This document shows, piece after piece, positions 59,547 to 64,000 of a DNA stretch of 64,000 bases. The position numbers and the translations under genes are program-made. Position 1 is the stretch's first letter, and each line of letters opens with the position of its first letter. The notes below the pieces were generated by a model. It saw nothing but the letters and a program-made list of their open reading frames with translations, was not told the DNA's origin and searched no databases. The stretch comes from Topomyia yanbarensis (lineage: Eukaryota; Arthropoda; Insecta; Diptera; Culicidae), in NCBI RefSeq assembly GCF_030247195.1, contig NC_080672.1, positions 33,301,906 through 33,365,905 on the forward strand, in the 5' to 3' direction.

Positions 59547-59726
59547 CAGAGTGCAGATTTTTTCGATGACGCAGATATTTGCAGATTTTTTAGTTTGGTT
59601 GCAGATATTTACAGATTTTTGAATATAAAGGCTTTTGGTTACACTAGCTTTCCTGACATTTTTAGTTCTTCCCAGACTTTTAAAATTATTATTGCAGACA
59701 TTTGAAAAAAGTATCTGGCATCTCTG
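59547..59726. mobile_element. Partial copy of the hAT-like MITE
   Basis: Shares the internal GCAGATATTTGCAGATTTTT phrases, the TTTCCTGACATTTTT stretch and the right end CTGGCATCTCTG with the full copy at 59848. Its left end is only CAGAG before jumping inward, and no target duplication is visible. The sequence just to the right of both copies is also similar, so this pair probably arose by local duplication. Confidence 0.7.
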
Positions 59727-59839
59727 GAGCTCATTCTTTCATCGGACGGCGTGGCGAACGGATCGCCTGGTAGCAGCAGCAGAAGTGGATCGAGTACTTC
59801 TCCCCTCTCTCTCTAAGCGTGCATATACGACGCGGTGTC

Positions 59840-60114
59840 GTCGGCGTCAGAGATGCCAGATTTGCAGACAAGTCTGCAAATTCGCAGACTTTTAATTTAA
59901 GCTGCAGATTTTTTCGATGACGCAGATATTTGCAGATTTTTTAATTTGGTTGCAGATATTTGCAGATTTTTTAGTTTTGTTGCAGATATTTGCAGATTTT
60001 TGAACATAAAGGCACTGGTTACACTAGCTTTCCTGACATTTTTTGTTCTTCCCAGACTTTTAAAATTATTATTGCAGACATTTGAAAAAAGTACCTGGCA
60101 TCTCTGGTCGGCGT
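59840..60114. mobile_element. hAT-like MITE with 8-bp target duplication
   Basis: The element 59848-60106 (259 bp) has 12-bp inverted ends CAGAGATGCCAG and CTGGCATCTCTG. It is flanked by perfect 8-bp direct repeats GTCGGCGT (59840-59847 and 60107-60114). Eight-base duplications and CAGAG-type ends are hallmarks of hAT transposons. The interior is repeats of a GCAGATATTTGCAGA phrase. No coding capacity. Confidence 0.85.
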
Positions 60115-61489
60115 CGCTCAATCTTCCTTCGGACGATGCGGTAAACGGATCGCCTTGTAGCAGCAGCAGCGGTAGTGGGTCGAGTGTCTCTCCCCAAATT
60201 CGAGTAGCAGAACATCACATCACAATGAAGGACCATCCTAAAACTACGCAACCTATGGCATCGGCGGCCGGAAATCACGACAGCAACGAGAAGCAATATG
60301 TAACCATTGTAAATTTCAGACGGAAAGCTGTCATCTCCACGAGGAGAATATAACCTAAAAGGCATTCGACTGAGTTCTGCAGCAGCTCAATTCCAAGAAG
60401 CATTCAGACGACGGCGTAACTCAAACCTAGCGTTGATCGAACAAAAATCTGTGAAGGTAGGAACGTTTCCGTGAGGAACGCACGCGGCTAAGTTCGAGTT
60501 CGATCTCGTAAGACAGCACCATTTTCGGAAGAATTGAGGCTACTGCACAAGATCGATTCGCGTGATCCGTGCTAAGAGCTAATTGAGAAGACAAAATCTC
60601 CAATCAAACGGAACGACGAAAGTAAGATTGTCCAGGCAAAGGACGTGGCCGGCAGGACGAATTCTTAAAGCTTTCCGAAGTCGGAAGTTTTTTGTTGCCA
60701 AACTCTGCAGAAACTGCGAAGGAGTGATTTTCTTCTGCCACACGCTACGAAGCAAGGGTTTCGTCTGCTAAACGGAACGGAGATAGTAACGAAGGAAGCT
60801 TTTTGTTGACAGACTCAGCAGAAACTTCGAGGAAGTGACTTTCTTCTGCCAAACGCAGTGCACGTCACGAGGCAACAGTATTGGCTGCTAAACGGAACGG
60901 AGACAGTAACGAAGAGAGGTTCTCCAGGTGGAGTGGAAGCCATCACGGAGTGGCTGAGAAACAACACAGTGGCAGTCACACCACCGGATCGACCGTCAAG
61001 CAAAGGCAGGTCGCTGTTGAAGTTGTCCTTCGAAGAGCCGCGGTGTCAGTATTCGCCAAAGTGGTGGAAATATAACGGAGGACGGAAAAGCCTCAATGTG
61101 TTGGCTTAGATGGCACGGGATAGTTAATGCAAGTCAGACAAATAGAAAGATGAGCCAATTATACATGAGTAGTAGTAGCTAGGAAGTAAACCATTAATGG
61201 TTAAGCAGGGGTGTGTTGAGGATTTGTGAATAAATGTAGTAAATGCTGTTTCATGTTTTGTTAGTTGCGTTCATGGGTTCCGACCTGCAGACTGGGCACC
61301 CGAAGCATCCCAGCTTAGGGAAGGTAAACTGGACAATCGAAGCACTACCTGATTTAAGCAACCGGACATGATACCATCTCTGCCTTCCCGTAACACAGTG
61401 TCGGTTTTGCGAGATGCGTTCCATCGATCCCAGGAGCCAGCTATCGTGATGTGGAAACTCTGCAACCGCGCCAATGTTGAACCAAAGGA
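60115..61489. other. Unassigned stretch with a short tandem duplication
   Basis: The stretches at about 60685-60790 and 60803-60920 are similar (shared CTGCTAAACGGAACGGAGA and GCAGAAACT phrases), a duplication of about 120 bp. The GC content is higher than in the surroundings, and the region may be the decayed 5' part of the BEL/Pao-like element that follows. No gene is supported. Confidence 0.4.
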
Positions 61490-61735
61490 CAAAATGATTT
61501 GGTAAGGCGTGGCAATTTGGTTTACATCGTAGAAGGTAGCAACCCAAAATTCTGTAACCGCGGACGAATGGAAGAACCTATCGTATCGAGCGACGGACGT
61601 CTTTGGCAGGCGTGGGTAGTAACAAACAGTGATCGGAAAAGACGGGTAGCCGCACAACTGACTCTGCTGGAGATTGACGACAGTATACTACACTGGAAGT
61701 GGTCTCCGAAGCAGTATCATAACAGTCCGAGATAA
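61490..61735 (+). pseudogene. BEL/Pao-like pol C-terminal fragment
   Basis: An open frame ending at 61735 carries 'GNLVYIVEGSNPKF' and then 'GRLWQAWVVTNSD' and 'RVAAQLTLLEID'. This resembles the conserved small domain at the C-terminal end of BEL/Pao integrases ('GDLVYI...GR...RVRQAWVRT...V.KLAVLE'). No LTR was found close by. The frame has a stop upstream near 61480, so this is an isolated fragment. Confidence 0.6.
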
Positions 61736-62131
61736 AGAAGAAAGAGACAAGAAGTAACATCGACGGTTGATATAAAATAGCGAGTGCATTAAAGTAATCG
61801 GAATTTAATCGCGTCAAGTTATTTTTCAGACATAGTTTTATATGAGAGGCTGAGAGTAAGAGTGGGTTAAAATTTTGTTCAGAGCAAAAGTGGGTTAAAA
61901 TATTCTGTTAGATCAGAAATGGTATAGTCATCACACCTCAGGCAAAAGTGGATCAAATATTAATTCGCGCAAAAATGGTTCGACAAAATTTTCAGGGCAA
62001 GACTGGTATAGAATATTAACCCATTTTTGCGCTAAGAAAAGAATCAAAATTTTCTTATTCGGACTTGTGGGAAATGAAATTTTATTAAATTTTTCGATGC
62101 CTTAGAAATCGTGTAATATAGGATCCGTATA
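61736..62131. other. Short AT-rich stretch with near repeats
   Basis: Several copies of an AAAAGTGGGTTAAAAT-like phrase occur between 61860 and 62030. No gene is seen. Confidence 0.4.
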
Positions 62132-63395
62132 GGTCAATAGGCATCGGAAATTGACGACTGCCGCCATTTTGAAATCCAAGATGGCGACTTCCGGTTCCCA
62201 CAAAGTAGTGAGAACCACCATCATATGGGTGTCATTTGAAAGAGGATGGTGAGCAGACATCGAAAATTGACCACCACCGCCATTTTGAAATCCAAGATGG
62301 CGACTTCCGGTTCCCACAAAGTAGTGAGAACCACCATCAATATGGGTGTCATTTGAAAAGGAATGGTGAGCAGACATCGAAAATTGACCTTCACCGCAAT
62401 TTTGAAATCCAAGATGGCGACTTCCGGTTACCATAAAATAGTGAGAACCACCATCAATATGGGTGTCATTTGAAAGGGGATGGTGAGCAGACACCGAAAA
62501 TTGACCACCACCGCCATTTTGAAATCCAAGATGGCGACTTCGGGTTACCACAAAATAGTGAGAACCACCATCAATATGAGTGTCATTTGAAAGAGGATGA
62601 TCAGCAGACACCGAAAATTGACCATTACCGCCATTTTGAAATCCAAGATGGCGACTTCCGGTTACCACAAAATAGTGAGAACCACCATCAATATGGGTGT
62701 CATTTGAAAGGGAATGGTGAGCAGACATCGAAAATTGACTTTCACCGCCATTTTGAAATCCAAGATGGCGACTTCCGGTTACCACAAAATAATGAGAACC
62801 ACTGTCAATATGGGTGTCATTTGAAAGGGAATGGTGAGCAGACATCACCGCCATTTTGAAATCCAAGATGGCGACTTCCGGTTACCACAAAATAGTGAGA
62901 ACCACTATCAATATGGGTGTCATTTGAAAGGGAATGGTGAGCAGACATCGAAAATTGACTTTCACCGCCATTTTGAAATCCAAGATGGCGACTTCGGGTT
63001 ACCACAAAATAGTGAGAACCACCATCAATATGGGTGTCATTTGAAAGAGGATGGTGAGCAGACATAGAAAATTGACCTTCACCGCCATTTTGAAATCCAA
63101 GATGGCGACTTCCGGTTCCCACAAAATAGTGAGAACCACCATCAATATGGGTGTCATTTGAAAGAGGATGGTGAGCAGACATCGAAAATTGACCTTCATC
63201 GCCATTTTGAAATCCAAGATGGCGACTTCCGGTTACCACAAAATAGTGAGAACCACCATCAATATGGGTGTCATTTGAAAGAGGATGATCAGCAGACACC
63301 GAAAATTGACCATTACTGCCATTTTGAATTCCAAGATGGCGACTTCCGATTACCACAAAATAGTGAGAACCACCATCAGTATGGGTGTCATTTCA
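62132..63395. repeat. 117-bp minisatellite, 11 units
   Basis: Eleven head-to-tail copies of a unit of about 117 bp, each with CAAGATGGCGAC followed by TTCCGGTTACCACAAAATAG or a close variant. A 25-base imperfect palindrome in each unit reads CGCCATTTTG...CAAGATGGCG. As 117 is a multiple of three and the unit lacks stops in some frames, long frames stay open on both strands (for example 62102-62866 and 62817-63356 minus, 62470-62859 plus). A 14-bp deletion in the unit at about 62845 breaks the frame. It is treated as noncoding. Confidence 0.9.
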
Positions 63396-63774
63396 TACAC
63401 CTTTAAAATTTGAAGATCCAAGGAATATTAATAAACCCAAAAATGGATTGAAGTGAACCAAAAGCAATTTTATTGAAAATTAGCATTTTTTCGCTTTTTT
63501 CCTCATATAACCTATTTTAAACCCACTAAAATTAATATGGAATTGCATATATAATATTTTTATTGATGCGAGAAACAAATCACAAAATTTTAATTTCGCG
63601 CGGGTCGATCATTCTTATCCAGGGGGTGGCATCCGTATGTTGATGTACAGACGTTGACAGTATCCAACATATAGTGGGCCCGGTTGCTTCTAGGCTCATA
63701 CCTCCCATGCTCTTGCGCTTCTAGGCTCATACCTCCCATGCTCTTGCATTGGGTTGTTTTATCTTTATTGTCTT
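63396..63774. other. Short stretch with a 31-bp duplication
   Basis: GCTTCTAGGCTCATACCTCC and the following 11 bases are tandemly duplicated at 63686-63716 and 63717-63747. The rest is AT-rich. Confidence 0.6.
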
Positions 63775-63998
63775 CATGCCTCATCCACGAAGTATGAAGT
63801 GTGTGGTGCTGCATCCATGATGACTCCACCACCCTTGACGTGAGAGTGGCTTGGAATGCTCGAGTCGAATAAATGGTAGTTAAACTGAATCGGATAGCGT
63901 TTCCGAGTGAACGTAACGATTGAGCATTTACTCGGATGTAAAACCATTCTGTTTAGGTCACACCACGTACTAAAGCTCTCCAGTTCACTCTGAAGAAA
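63775..63998 (-). pseudogene. LINE reverse transcriptase fragment at window edge
   Basis: The minus strand reads 'LQSELESFSTWCDLNRMVL', then 'HPSKCSIVTFTRKR' and 'FNYHLFDSSI'. This is the stretch just after the catalytic YADD box in Jockey/CR1-type RTs ('L...L..W...N.M.LN..KC..M.F.R'). The frame is open to the window edge, so the element extends to the right. The downstream part loses similarity near 63830. Confidence 0.7.
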
Positions 63999-64000
63999 CT

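Noticed and set aside
59946..60353. 135-codon plus-strand frame
   Set aside because: The first half is the hAT-like MITE and the rest has no recognised domain, so it is not a unitary gene.
62102..63406. Frames of 60-254 codons encoding a 39-residue repeat protein
   Set aside because: The repeat unit length is a multiple of three without stops and frames are open on both strands; a unit with a 14-bp deletion breaks them. Recorded as a minisatellite.
1..64000. CRISPR arrays, bacterial operons or phage
   Set aside because: Spliceosomal introns, LINEs, SINEs and MITEs show a eukaryotic nuclear window; the tandem repeats have no spacer structure.

Overview
The window looks like nuclear DNA of a mosquito (Culicidae), probably a species with a large, transposon-rich genome; the species cannot be fixed. 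The evidence is two small secreted C-type lectins of a mosquito type (signal peptide, short KKY-IP-R leader, 59-63 nt phase-0 intron), a secreted LRR/coiled-coil protein like the LRIM/APL1 immune proteins, short GT-AG introns (55-100 nt), and Jockey-, R1- and I-like LINE fossils, tRNA-derived SINEs and (CATA)n arrays.

Five host genes are supported, all between 36.7 and 54.4 kb: an LRR protein (+, 2 exons, 417 aa), a 65-aa pacifastin-type protease inhibitor (-, 2 exons, found only by joining two short exons), C-type lectin A (-, 162 aa), C-type lectin B (+, 160 aa), and the DNA-repair enzyme polynucleotide kinase 3'-phosphatase (-, 4 exons, 604 aa). The first four are secreted and of families used in insect humoral defence; PNKP is a nuclear housekeeping enzyme that converges on lectin B with 60 bp between the stop codons.

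Most of the rest is mobile DNA. 0-19 kb: a foldback element, a SINE, three LINE fragments, a second SINE-like repeat and a CpG-rich possible promoter. 19.5-28.1 kb: a complete but coding-dead Ty3/gypsy element (137-bp LTRs, 5-bp target duplication AATGC) nested in a Jockey-like LINE remnant, followed by an R1-like LINE remnant. 29.2-35.9 kb: a composite repeat array with a 2.1-kb direct duplication, (CATA)n microsatellites and recurrent hairpin tails. 39.3-51.2 kb: a TTAA-flanked foldback MITE, LINE debris, a Tc1/mariner fossil and R1/I-like LINEs that separate the two lectins. 55-64 kb: a TA-flanked MITE, a hAT-like MITE with a perfect 8-bp target duplication, a BEL/Pao-like fragment, an 11-unit 117-bp minisatellite open in both directions, and a LINE reverse-transcriptase fragment at the window edge.

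The most notable points are the hidden pacifastin gene, the grouping of LRR, inhibitor and lectin genes, apparent spliceosomal introns inside the gypsy element, and several clean non-autonomous transposons with readable ends. All calls rest on reading the sequence by eye; no alignment or database search was run.
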